Part shown: positions 17,074 through 24,670 of the stretch, in pieces
Layout of the letters: every line of letters starts with the position of its first letter
Position numbering within the stretch: position 1 is the first letter of the stretch
NCBI GenBank assembly: GCA_039649115.1
Contig: JBBWZQ010000036.1
Location: 1 to 64,000, forward strand
Direction: 5' to 3'
DNA length: 64,000 nt
Source: DATEJJ01 sp039649115
Lineage (GTDB): Bacteria > Actinomycetota > Actinomycetes > Mycobacteriales > Micromonosporaceae
Translations under genes and position numbers: made by a program
The notes under the pieces: model-generated
What the model was told of the DNA's origin: nothing
The model's input: only the letters and a program-made list of their open reading frames with translations
Database searches by the model: none

Positions 17074-17909
17074 TGGCCCGGCGCCGGCTGCGGCTGCGGC
17101 TGCCGTTCAGCGCCTGGCACCTGCTGCTCATGCCGCTGGCGCTGCTGTTCGTGCTGCCGCTGGTCCAGATGCTGCTCACCTCGTTCATGTCCGACGCGGA
17201 CATCAACCGGTTTCCGCCCAGGTTCATCCCGAAGCACCTGTACCTGTCGGGCTATGCCGCGCTGTTCACCCAGTCGCACATCCTGCGCTGGCTCGCCAAC
17301 ACCGTCGCCGTCGCCGCGATCGCCGTCGTGGCGCACCTCGTGCTGTGCTCGATGGCCGGCTACGGCTTCGCCCGCCTGAAGTTCGCCGGCCGCACCGTCG
17401 GGTTCTTCCTGATGGTCGCGACCGTGATGATCCCGACCCAGCTGCTCATGATCCCGACGTACCTGATGTTCGCCCGGCTCGGCATCGTGAACACCCTCGC
17501 CGCGGCGTTCGTACCGTGGCTCGCCAGCGCGTTCGGCATCTTCCTCATGCGGCAGTTCTTCCTGTCCCTGCCCGTGGAGCTGGAGGAGGCGGCGGCGATC
17601 GAGGGCGCCTCGACGATGCAGACGTTCTTCCACATCGTGCTGCCGCTGGCCCGGCCCGCGCTCGCGACCCTCGCGCTGTTCACCCTGCTGTCCTCGTGGA
17701 ACGATCTGGTCTGGCCGCTCATCGCGATCAGCGACGAGCGGTGGTACACGCTCCAGGTCGGGCTCACCATGTTCCAGGGCATGCGCCGTACCCAATGGTC
17801 GCTGTTGATGGCCGGCAACGTGGTCGCGACCATGCCGCTGATCCTCGCGTTCATCGCGGCGCAGCGGCGGTTCGTGGCCACGATGACATTCACCGGGCTC
17901 AAGGGATGA
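17073..17909 (+). CDS. Sugar ABC transporter permease, MalG-type
   Basis: A 278-residue inner-membrane permease with six predicted segments and the EAA loop ELEEAAAIEGASTMQTFFHI followed by VLPLARP. It forms the second half of the membrane channel with the upstream MalF-type protein. The start ATG 17073 shares its A with the preceding TGA, and its own TGA overlaps the kinase start by 4 nt, so translation of the three genes is coupled. Confidence 0.92.
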   Translation: MARRRLRLRLPFSAWHLLLMPLALLFVLPLVQMLLTSFMSDADINRFPPRFIPKHLYLSGYAALFTQSHILRWLANTVAVAAIAVVAHLVLCSMAGYGFARLKFAGRTVGFFLMVATVMIPTQLLMIPTYLMFARLGIVNTLAAAFVPWLASAFGIFLMRQFFLSLPVELEEAAAIEGASTMQTFFHIVLPLARPALATLALFTLLSSWNDLVWPLIAISDERWYTLQVGLTMFQGMRRTQWSLLMAGNVVATMPLILAFIAAQRRFVATMTFTGLKG

Positions 17910-18805
17910 GACCTACCCTGCTGGTGGTCGGGGACGCCAACCCCGATCTGGTACTGCGCGGCGACGTGCTGCCCCGCTGGGGTCAGGCGGAACAACTGCT
18001 GGACGGCGCCGATCTGGTACTCGGCGGGTCGGCCGCCATCACCGCCTGCGGCACGGCGAAGCTGGGCGTGGCCACCCGGATCACCGCGGCTGTGGGCGAC
18101 GACATGTACGGCGGGTACGTGCGCGAGGCCCTCGCCGGGTCCGGCGTCGACGTGACCGGGCTGCGTACCGTCGCCGCGCCGACCGGGCTGTCGGTGATCC
18201 TGTCCGCGACGGACCGGACCATCTTCACGTTGACCGGTGCGATCGGCGCGCTCACCGCTGGCGACATCGGGCTCGACGGCGTGGCCCACGTCCACGTCGC
18301 GTCGTATTTCCTGCAGCCCCGGCTCGCCGCCGGGCTCGCGGACACGTTCGCCCGGGCCCGGTCGGCTGGCGTGACCACCTCGCTGGACACGAACTGGGAC
18401 CCGGCCGGACGCTGGGCGGGTGTGCGCGACGTCCTCGCGTACACCGACGTGTTCCTGCCCAACGCGGCCGAACTGGCCGCCGTCACCGGCATCGGCACGG
18501 CCTGCGCGGCGGCCGCCGTCCTCGTCGCCGGCGGCACGACGGTCGTGCTGAAGGAGGGCGCCGCGGGCGCGCGGGCCTGGTGGCCGGGTGGCTCCTGCGC
18601 GGCGCCCGGGCTCGCCGTGGACGTCGTCGACACGACCGGCGCGGGCGACAGCTTCAACGCCGGCTTCCTGGCCGGCTGGCTGGCCGGCGCGCCGGTGCCG
18701 CGGTGCGTGCTCATGGCCGCCGCCGCGGGTTCACTGTCCACACGGGATGCTGGCGGCACGGCCGCGCAGCCCTGCCCGCCCGAACTGGCCGCGGCGCTGC
18801 CATGA
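17906..18805 (+). CDS. PfkB-family sugar kinase
   Basis: A 299-residue cytoplasmic kinase of the ribokinase/PfkB family. VVGDANPDLVLRGDVLPRWG at the N-terminus contacts substrate, LGGSAAITACGTAKLG (about 33-48) is the first signature, and DVVDTTGAGDSFNAGFLAGW (about 242-261) is the second, with the catalytic Asp in GAGD and the anion hole TGAG. It phosphorylates the imported sugar, or a product released by the GH4 enzyme. ATG 17906 overlaps the permease stop by 4 nt. The stop overlaps the start of a truncated dehydrogenase stub. Confidence 0.9.
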   Translation: MRPTLLVVGDANPDLVLRGDVLPRWGQAEQLLDGADLVLGGSAAITACGTAKLGVATRITAAVGDDMYGGYVREALAGSGVDVTGLRTVAAPTGLSVILSATDRTIFTLTGAIGALTAGDIGLDGVAHVHVASYFLQPRLAAGLADTFARARSAGVTTSLDTNWDPAGRWAGVRDVLAYTDVFLPNAAELAAVTGIGTACAAAAVLVAGGTTVVLKEGAAGARAWWPGGSCAAPGLAVDVVDTTGAGDSFNAGFLAGWLAGAPVPRCVLMAAAAGSLSTRDAGGTAAQPCPPELAAALP

Positions 18806-18858
18806 ACGACCTGCGCGTGGCCGTTGTGGGGCTGGGTGCCCGCGGCAGCGACACCTGA
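18802..18858 (+). pseudogene. 18-codon stub of a Gfo/Idh/MocA-type dehydrogenase
   Basis: The ATG at 18802 overlaps the kinase stop by 4 nt (ATGA), exactly like the other junctions in this operon. It encodes MNDLRVAVVGLGARGSDT and then stops. VAVVGLGARG is the first strand and glycine loop of an NAD(P)-binding Rossmann fold of the Gfo/Idh/MocA type. The rest of the enzyme is missing and the DNA changes directly into the molybdate locus. This looks like the 5' end of an operon gene removed by a deletion or rearrangement. Confidence 0.65.
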
Positions 18859-18876
18859 AGCAGGGACCCGGGCTCT

Positions 18877-18898
18877 TGCCGGAAGCGACCCTCCGGCA
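18877..18898. terminator. Possible terminator at the end of the sugar operon
   Basis: TGCCGGA (18877-18883) and TCCGGCA (18892-18898) form a perfect 7-bp stem with an 8-nt loop, 18 nt after the stub stop codon and before the molybdate regulator promoter. Confidence 0.45.
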
Positions 18899-18950
18899 GA
18901 TGCCACCACACCGGCCTCAGCGTGCTGGAGGACGCAAGGCAAAAGCGTAC

Positions 18951-18979
18951 TTCCAGATGGCAGGTGCGATCGCTACGAT
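18951..18979 (+). promoter_or_regulatory. Probable leaderless promoter of the molybdate regulator
   Basis: TTCCAG (18951-18956), a 17-nt spacer and TACGAT (18974-18979) end 6 nt before the GTG start at 18986. There is no Shine-Dalgarno sequence before that GTG, which fits a transcript starting at the start codon. Confidence 0.4.
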
Positions 18980-18985
18980 GTGCTG

Positions 18986-19411
18986 GTGACGGCTTTCCGG
19001 ATCGGTGAGGCCGCGGAACTGTTGGGCGTCAGCCCGGACACGGTGCGCCGCTGGGTGGATGCCGGCCGGCTGTCCGCGACGCGCGACGAGCACGGACACC
19101 GGGTGATCAACGGCGTCGACCTGGCGGAATTCGCCCGATCCCAGGGCGGCGAGCCGGACGATCGGGGCGAGGCGTCCTCGGCCCGCAACCGGCTGCGTGG
19201 CATCGTCACCGCGGTCGTCAAGGACACCGTGATGGCGCAGGTCGACATCCAGGCCGGCCCGTTCCGGGTGGTGTCGCTGATGAGCCGGGAGGCCGTCGAC
19301 GATCTGGACCTGCGGGTGGGATCGGTCGCCACCGCAGTGATCAAATCGACCACTGTCGTGGTGGAGAAGCCCGCACCGGCCGGGGGCAACAGAGGGAGGA
19401 GTGGCTCGTGA
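18986..19411 (+). CDS. MerR/excisionase-type HTH + TOBE molybdate-responsive regulator
   Basis: A 141-residue protein. Residues 1-50 form an excisionase/MerR-like helix-turn-helix (FRIGEAAELLGVSPDTVRRW, then VDAGRLSATRDEHGHR). Residues 70-131 form a Mop/TOBE domain (SARNRLRGIVTAVVKDTVMA ... VGSVATAVIKSTTVVVEKP) that binds molybdate or tungstate. It overlaps modA by 4 nt and presumably controls the transporter according to molybdate supply, playing the part of ModE with a different DNA-binding domain. GTG 18986 is chosen because the domain starts there and a TACGAT -10 box lies just upstream. Confidence 0.88.
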   Translation: MTAFRIGEAAELLGVSPDTVRRWVDAGRLSATRDEHGHRVINGVDLAEFARSQGGEPDDRGEASSARNRLRGIVTAVVKDTVMAQVDIQAGPFRVVSLMSREAVDDLDLRVGSVATAVIKSTTVVVEKPAPAGGNRGRSGS

Positions 19412-20217
19412 GAGCACCAGTCACGCGCCGGGCCCTGACCGCGGCCGCGGCCGCCGCGTTGCTGGCACTGTCCGCTTGCGGTGGTTCCAGCGGCAGTGGC
19501 ACCGCCGCCAGCCCGTCCGCGGGTACCGGCAGAGCCGGGGTCACCGGGAACCTGACGGTGTTCGCGGCGGCGTCGCTGACCGAGTCGTTCACCCGGATCG
19601 GCAAGGATTTCGAGGCGGCCAACCCGGGGACGAAGGTGACCTTCAACTTCGCCGGCAGTTCCGCGCTCGCGACGCAGATCAACCAGGGTGCGCCGGCCGA
19701 CGTGTTCGCCTCCGCGAGCCCGACGAACATGAAGACCGTGACCGACGCCGGCAACGGCGACGGTACCCCGACCACGTTCGTGAAGAACCAGCTCGTCATC
19801 GCGGTACCGAAGGGCAACCCGAAGCACGTCGCCGGGTTGGCGGATCTGACCAGGGCCGGGGTGAAGGTCGCGGAGTGCGCCGCGCGGGTGCCCTGCGGCG
19901 CGGCGGCCACCAGAGCGCTGGCGGCGGCCGGGGTCAAGCTGACTCCGGTCACCCTGGAGCAGGACGTGAAGTCGGCACTGTCCAAAGTGAAGCTGGGTGA
20001 GGTCGACGCCGCGTTGGTCTACCGTACCGACGCCAGGGCGTCAGCGTCCGATGTGGACGGTATCGAGTTCCCGGAGTCGGCGGGCGCGGTCAACTCGTAC
20101 CCCATCGTTGTCTTGAAGAACAGCGCCAACCAGACCGCGGCGCGGGCGTTCGCCGCCTACGTGTTGTCGGCCAAGGGGATGAGCGTGTTGACCGCGGCCG
20201 GCTTCCAAGCCCCCTAG
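19408..20217 (+). CDS. modA: Molybdate ABC transporter binding lipoprotein
   Basis: A 269-residue lipoprotein that binds molybdate outside the membrane. The lipobox is LALSACGG with Cys24. The mature protein starts with NLTVFAAASLTESFTRIGKD, the ModA signature, followed by FNFAGSSALATQINQGAPAD and ASPTNM, which supply the oxyanion-binding Ser residues. VDAALVYRTDA near residue 205 is also typical. GTG 19408 is preceded by GGGAGGAG and overlaps the regulator stop. The order regulator-modA-modB-modC with overlapping ends shows one transcript. Confidence 0.95.
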   Translation: MRAPVTRRALTAAAAAALLALSACGGSSGSGTAASPSAGTGRAGVTGNLTVFAAASLTESFTRIGKDFEAANPGTKVTFNFAGSSALATQINQGAPADVFASASPTNMKTVTDAGNGDGTPTTFVKNQLVIAVPKGNPKHVAGLADLTRAGVKVAECAARVPCGAAATRALAAAGVKLTPVTLEQDVKSALSKVKLGEVDAALVYRTDARASASDVDGIEFPESAGAVNSYPIVVLKNSANQTAARAFAAYVLSAKGMSVLTAAGFQAP

Positions 20218-21035
20218 TGTCCGGGGTGACGCTCAAGAGCCGCCGCACGGGTGCCGGCCGCGCGCCCGTAGGGCTGCTCCTGCCGGCCGCGGCCGGTCTG
20301 GCGTTCCTGGTGCTGCCGCTGCTCGGGTTGGTGATCCGCGCGCCGTGGGGCAGCCTGCCGCGGCGGCTGACCGCACCCGGTGTGCTCACCGCGCTGCGCC
20401 TGTCGCTGGAGACCGCGACCCTGGCCACTGTGGCGTGTGTCGCCCTGGGTGTACCGCTGGCCTGGCTGCTGGCCCGCGTCGAGTTCCCCGGCCGCCGGGT
20501 CGTGCGGGCGCTGGTCACCGTGCCGCTCGTGCTGCCGCCGGTGGTCGGTGGGGTGGCCCTGCTGCTCGTGTTCGGCCGCCGGGGCCTGCTCGGCGCCTGG
20601 CTGGACTCGACGTTTGGCATCACGTTGCCGTTCACCACCACCGCGGTCGTGGTCGCCGAGTCCTTCGTCGCGATGCCGTTTCTGGTCATCGCCGTGGAGG
20701 GTGCGCTGCGCGGCGCGGACACCCGCTACGAGGAGGCCGCCGCCACGCTGGGTGCCGGTCGGTGGACGACCTTCCGCCGCGTCACGCTTCCCCTCGTCGC
20801 CCCGGGCGTCGCCGCGGGGGCGGTGCTGTGCTGGGCCCGCGCGCTGGGCGAGTTCGGCGCGACCATCACCTTCGCCGGCAACTACCCGGGCAGCACGCAG
20901 ACCATGCCGCTGGCCGTCTACCTCAGCCTCGAACAGGGCGAGCTGGACGCGGCGATCGTGCTGAGCCTGATCCTGCTCACCGTGTCGGTGACCATCCTCG
21001 CGAGCCTGCGCGACCGGTGGATCGCCACCCCGTGA
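20217..21035 (+). CDS. modB: Molybdate ABC transporter permease
   Basis: A 272-residue inner-membrane permease with about five or six segments. The EAA loop reads YEEAAATLGAGRWTTFRRVT followed by LPLVAPG. ALGEFGATITFAGNYPGSTQ after it is the conserved ModB/CysT-type segment. Its GTG start shares a base with the modA TAG, and its TGA overlaps the modC start by 4 nt. Confidence 0.94.
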   Translation: MSGVTLKSRRTGAGRAPVGLLLPAAAGLAFLVLPLLGLVIRAPWGSLPRRLTAPGVLTALRLSLETATLATVACVALGVPLAWLLARVEFPGRRVVRALVTVPLVLPPVVGGVALLLVFGRRGLLGAWLDSTFGITLPFTTTAVVVAESFVAMPFLVIAVEGALRGADTRYEEAAATLGAGRWTTFRRVTLPLVAPGVAAGAVLCWARALGEFGATITFAGNYPGSTQTMPLAVYLSLEQGELDAAIVLSLILLTVSVTILASLRDRWIATP

Positions 21036-22120
21036 CGGCCACCGGCGGGCCGCTGCTGGACGCGCACCTGGTCGTGGCGCGCGGCCGGTTCCGGTTGGAC
21101 GTCCGCCTGGCGATCGCGGCCGGTGAGGTGGTGGCGCTGCTGGGCCCCAACGGTGCCGGCAAGACCACCGGGCTGCGGGCCCTGGCGGGGCTGCTGCCGT
21201 TGACCGCCGGACACATCCGCCTGGGCGGCGAGCTGCTCGACGATCCCGACCGTCGGGTGTGCACCCCCACGGAACGGCGGCACATCGGCGTGGTGTTCCA
21301 GGACTACCTGCTCTTCCCGCACCTGACCGCGCTGGACAACGTCGCGTTCGGGCCACGCAGCCACGGCCTGACCCGCCAGTCAGCGCGCGAGCAGGCCGCC
21401 GGCTGGCTGGCCCGGGTCGGGCTGGCCGACCACGCCCGTGTCAAGCCCCGCCACCTGTCCGGCGGCCAGGCCCAGCGCGTCGCCCTGGCCCGCGCCCTCG
21501 CCGTCGACCCCGCCCTGCTGCTGCTCGACGAACCCCTCGCCGCGCTGGACGCCCGCACCCGCCTGGACACCCGCGCGCAGTTGCACCGCCACCTCGCCGA
21601 GCACCCCGGCGCCACCCTGCTGGTCACCCACGACCCGCTCGACGCGCTGGTACTGGCCGACCGGCTGGTCATCATCGAAGACGGGCACATCGTGCAGGAG
21701 GGCGACGCGGCCACCATCACCGCACAGCCGCGTACCGACTATGTCGCCCGGCTGGTCGGGCTCAACCTGTACCGGGGCCAGGCGAGCGGGCACCGCGTAC
21801 GCATCGGCGAGGATTTCAGCCTCACCGTGGCCGACGGCGCCGACGGGGCGGTGTTCGTCGCGTTCCCGCCCGCCGCCGTGGCCCTGCATCCGCACCAACC
21901 GGACGGCAGCCCCCGCAACACCTGGCCGGCCACCATCACCGACATCCAACGGCACGGCGACAACCTGCGCGTACAACTCACCGGGCCGATCACCGCCGCC
22001 GCCGACATCACCCCGGCCGCGGCCAGCCATCTGCACCTGGCACCCGGCCAGCAGGTGTGGGCCGCCGTCAAGGCCGTGGAGACCCGCACCTACCCCGCGA
22101 CGGTTGCACCGGCACCCTGA
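21032..22120 (+). CDS. modC: Molybdate ABC transporter ATP-binding protein
   Basis: A 362-residue ATPase energising ModB. Walker A is LLGPNGAGKTTG (Lys44), the Q-loop FQDYLLFPH, the signature LSGGQAQRVALARAL, Walker B LLLLDEPLAALDAR and the H-loop THDPLDAL. The C-terminal 100 residues form a TOBE/MOP-like domain (NTWPATITDIQRHGDNLRVQ, then VWAAVKAVETRTYP) that probably senses molybdate. Its stop abuts the stop of the convergent FN3/CBM gene in TGATCA. Confidence 0.94.
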   Translation: MTATGGPLLDAHLVVARGRFRLDVRLAIAAGEVVALLGPNGAGKTTGLRALAGLLPLTAGHIRLGGELLDDPDRRVCTPTERRHIGVVFQDYLLFPHLTALDNVAFGPRSHGLTRQSAREQAAGWLARVGLADHARVKPRHLSGGQAQRVALARALAVDPALLLLDEPLAALDARTRLDTRAQLHRHLAEHPGATLLVTHDPLDALVLADRLVIIEDGHIVQEGDAATITAQPRTDYVARLVGLNLYRGQASGHRVRIGEDFSLTVADGADGAVFVAFPPAAVALHPHQPDGSPRNTWPATITDIQRHGDNLRVQLTGPITAAADITPAAASHLHLAPGQQVWAAVKAVETRTYPATVAPAP

Positions 22121-23698
22121 TCACTGACTGCCGAAGGCCTGGAGTTCCCAGATCGAGTAGCCGTAGGCGGTGTTGCGGGCGGTGCCGTACATCCGGATGT
22201 ACCGGCCGGTGCCGGTGAGACTCAGCGTCTGGGTGCCGCCGGGGCTCGTGCTGGTCGAGTACACCGTCGTCCAGGCGATCGCGTCGTCCGACACCTGGAT
22301 CTGGAAGGCCGTCGCGTGTGCGGTCTCCCACTGGATGGCGACCTGGGTGACGGTGTGGGTCGCGCCGAGGTCGACCTGGATCCACTGTGGATCGCTGAAG
22401 GCGCTGGACCACCGGGTCGTGGCGTCCCCGTCGGTGGCCTTCGCCGCGGCCGTGCCGGCGTTCTCCATGGACGAGGCGGTGGTCGGACGGCCCAGCGCCA
22501 GGTTCGTCGAGCCGCCGCCGGCGCCGGGCACCGCGGAGACCTCGTTGGAGTTCGGCGACCCCCCGACGGCGTTGAAGGCCTGGACGAAGTAGAAGTACGT
22601 CGTCCCGGACTTGAGGCCGGTGTCGGTGAACGTCGTGGTGGTGCCGCTGGTGGTACCCACCGCGGCAACGGCCTCGCCGTCGGACTTCGTGCCGCGGTAG
22701 ACCCGGTACGACGTCGGGCTGCCGCTGGTGCTCGCGGCCCAGTGCAGCGTCACGGATCCAGGCGCCACGGCGGCGGTCAGGCTCGCCGGCCCACCGGGCA
22801 CGGACGCGGTCGCCGGCGTGACGGTCATCTCGTCCACTCTGGACAGTCCGTGGTCGGACACCGCGAACTGGGTGATGGCGTTGACTCCGGCGTTGAGGTG
22901 TACCTGGAGGAACGAGTGCTGGTAGGTCTCGAAACTGCCGGTGATCGGGAAACTCTGGGTGCTCGTGATGACGGTGCCGTTGACGGACAGGCCCATCTGC
23001 CGGTTGTTGACCCCGGGGAACAGGCCACCCTGGAACGCGTACCGCCAGTCCACTGTGTACAGTCCGGCGGCCGGTACGACGACGTTGTTGAAGGTCATCG
23101 TGCCCTCGCGCGCGTAGGCCATGTCGACCACCCGGCCGCCGGGCGAGGCCGCCGCCGAGGAGCCGAGCACCTGCGGGAACCAACCGGTCAGGGTCTGGAA
23201 CCAGTCGAACCCGCCGAGCCGGGCGTCCTTGCAGTAATAGACCATGCCGTTGCCGACCGGGGTGCCCGGCACGCCGCCGCCGGTGCTGGCGGGTGGCGGC
23301 GTCTTGGACGCGTCCTCGTCGGTGCGGGCGGACTCGCCGGCCGCGTTGACCGCGGTGAGCTGGTAGAAGTAGATGGGCGTGGGGCTGAGGTTCCTGTCGG
23401 TGTAGGTCGTGCCGGTGGTCGTCGCGATCGGGGTGGTCCCCTCGCCGCCCGCCGCGGTGCCCCGGTAGATGCGGTAACTGGTGGCCGCGGGGCTCGCCGG
23501 CCAGCTGATGGTGATCGACGAGTCGGCGTTGGCGTGCAGCTCCAGATCGGCCGGGGGTGCCGGCACGGCCAGGGCAGCCGCCGGCGTCAGCGTCTGTGCC
23601 CCGGCCGCGGAGACGCCGAGGCCGAGGATGGCGAGGCCGAGGATGGCGAGCAGGGCGACGGACATGGTGACGGTCAGGCGTCGTGCGTTGTCCCTCAT
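22121..23698 (-). CDS. Secreted FN3 / CBM6-35-like / FN3 / F5-8C carbohydrate-binding protein
   Basis: A 525-residue secreted protein without a recognisable catalytic domain. A signal peptide (about residues 1-34, with LAILG duplicated) leads to a fibronectin III domain (45-130), a jelly-roll module like CBM6/35 (150-295, YTVDWRYAFQGG and FETYQHSFLQVHLNAG), a second FN3 (300-390), and an F5/8 type C (discoidin, CBM32-like) domain from NLALGRPTTASSMENAGTAA to the end. It probably binds plant or microbial glycans. ATG 23698 has GGAG upstream. Its promoter carries the same TTGCCA boxes as the LacI/importer promoter, so it likely belongs to that regulon. It may tether glycans near the importer. 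Confidence 0.85.
   Translation of the reverse strand: MRDNARRLTVTMSVALLAILGLAILGLGVSAAGAQTLTPAAALAVPAPPADLELHANADSSITISWPASPAATSYRIYRGTAAGGEGTTPIATTTGTTYTDRNLSPTPIYFYQLTAVNAAGESARTDEDASKTPPPASTGGGVPGTPVGNGMVYYCKDARLGGFDWFQTLTGWFPQVLGSSAAASPGGRVVDMAYAREGTMTFNNVVVPAAGLYTVDWRYAFQGGLFPGVNNRQMGLSVNGTVITSTQSFPITGSFETYQHSFLQVHLNAGVNAITQFAVSDHGLSRVDEMTVTPATASVPGGPASLTAAVAPGSVTLHWAASTSGSPTSYRVYRGTKSDGEAVAAVGTTSGTTTTFTDTGLKSGTTYFYFVQAFNAVGGSPNSNEVSAVPGAGGGSTNLALGRPTTASSMENAGTAAAKATDGDATTRWSSAFSDPQWIQVDLGATHTVTQVAIQWETAHATAFQIQVSDDAIAWTTVYSTSTSPGGTQTLSLTGTGRYIRMYGTARNTAYGYSIWELQAFGSQ
23621..23650. repeat. 15-bp perfect tandem duplication in signal-peptide coding DNA
   Basis: GCCGAGGATGGCGAG occurs twice in direct succession (23621-23635, 23636-23650). 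On the minus strand it encodes the repeated LAILG of the hydrophobic signal-peptide core. This looks like a recent in-frame slip duplication lengthening the signal peptide. Confidence 0.85.
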
Positions 23699-23744
23699 GG
23701 TGCGCTCCGGTGCATAGTGGACGGTGGTAGCGCGATGCTTGGAA

Positions 23745-23793
23745 ACGCTAGCCACCGGCACAGAGCGCAACAAGCGCTTGCCAGTATTTGCCA
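23745..23793 (-). promoter_or_regulatory. Promoter and LacI-type operator of the secreted CBM gene
   Basis: On the minus strand TTGTTG (23768-23773), a 17-nt spacer and TAGCGT (23745-23750) form a promoter. The CG-centred dyad CAACAAGCGCTTGCCA (23768-23783, perfect core CAAGCGCTTG) covers the -35, and a further TTGCCA begins exactly 10 bp after the first (23778 and 23788). The same TTGCCA pair with 10-bp phasing is found at the LacI/importer promoter. Confidence 0.6.
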
Positions 23794-23815
23794 ACATGAA
23801 TCACCGGAAGCCGGC

Positions 23816-24670
23816 TCACGCCGGGGCGAGGCGGGACCGGATGCCGCGCAAATACGCGAGATTGTCCCGGGTGCGCTCCTCCAGCGGCAGCTCGGTGGAG
23901 AAGTCCTCGACGGTGACCCAGCCGTCGTATCCGTACGCGTGCAGCGCCCGGAAGTACCCCTCGATGTCGGCCTGGCCGCCGCGCAGGGTGGCCCACTCGG
24001 CGGTCCAGGTGGTCGAGCCGTCGGCCGTGCGCCCGGCCGGCCGCCACGCCACGTTCTTGACGTGCACGTGCGCCAGGTAGGGTCCGAGCATCTGGAAGCC
24101 GGCGAGCGGATCCTCCTGGCCCTCGATCACCAGGTTGCCGATGTCGTGGATGACCCCCACATGCGCCGGGTCGAGCCCGTCGAGCAGCCGGACCGCGGCG
24201 GAGGCGGACGCGACGATCGTCCGGTGGTGCAGTTCCACCAGCGCGGTCACGCCGTGCCGGGCCGCCTCGCCGGCGACCCACTCCAGGTCGCGCCGGGTGG
24301 CGTGGAACAGTTCGCGGTAGTCGCCGGAGCCGATCGCCGGCATGGTCACCCGTACCCGGCCGGCATCCAGAGCACCGGTGGCCGCCAGCAGGCGGGCCAC
24401 GTTCGGCCGGTCGGAGCTGGGCACATAACCGCCGATGCCGGAGCACGCCAGGCCGGCGTCGCGGGTGATCCGCACGATGTCCGGCAGGCTGGCCTCCAAC
24501 CCGGCCAGCGGCCAGGTCGCCCGGTTGCCGGCCCAGAATCCGGGTACCGGCGCGTCCTGCTGGTCGGTGACCCGCCACTCGATGCCGTCCCAGCCCTGGA
24601 CGGCGAGGATGCTCGCCACCTCGGCCGGTGCCCACTGCGGCGTGGAAGCGGTGAAGACCGAGAACCTCAC
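23816..24670 (-). CDS. TIM-barrel sugar isomerase/epimerase (xylose isomerase-like)
   Basis: A 284-residue cytoplasmic enzyme of the AP endonuclease 2/xylose isomerase-like family. The N-terminus FSVFTASTPQWAPAEVASIL is typical. Metal-ligand motifs are visible as VELHHRTI (Glu, His), GVIHDIGNLVIEG (His, Asp), HVHVKN (His) and a final VTVEDFS (Glu). Family members are IolE-like dehydratases, keto-sugar epimerases and, in C-glycoside degradation, 3-keto-glycoside lyases. It is last in the importer operon and overlaps the oxidoreductase by 4 nt (GTGA), so it probably processes the oxidised sugar. Confidence 0.82.
   Translation of the reverse strand: MRFSVFTASTPQWAPAEVASILAVQGWDGIEWRVTDQQDAPVPGFWAGNRATWPLAGLEASLPDIVRITRDAGLACSGIGGYVPSSDRPNVARLLAATGALDAGRVRVTMPAIGSGDYRELFHATRRDLEWVAGEAARHGVTALVELHHRTIVASASAAVRLLDGLDPAHVGVIHDIGNLVIEGQEDPLAGFQMLGPYLAHVHVKNVAWRPAGRTADGSTTWTAEWATLRGGQADIEGYFRALHAYGYDGWVTVEDFSTELPLEERTRDNLAYLRGIRSRLAPA

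Noticed and set aside
14319..17909. A 1196-codon open frame spanning several genes before reading into the MalG-type permease
   Set aside because: Only the last 278 codons encode a real protein. The upstream part is an out-of-frame reading of the SIS, binding-protein and first permease genes.
23740..23754. TGGAAACGCTAGCCA as a further LacI operator
   Set aside because: Only the outer three bases on each side are symmetric plus one inner pair; it does not match the TTGCCA boxes and overlaps the -10 only by position.
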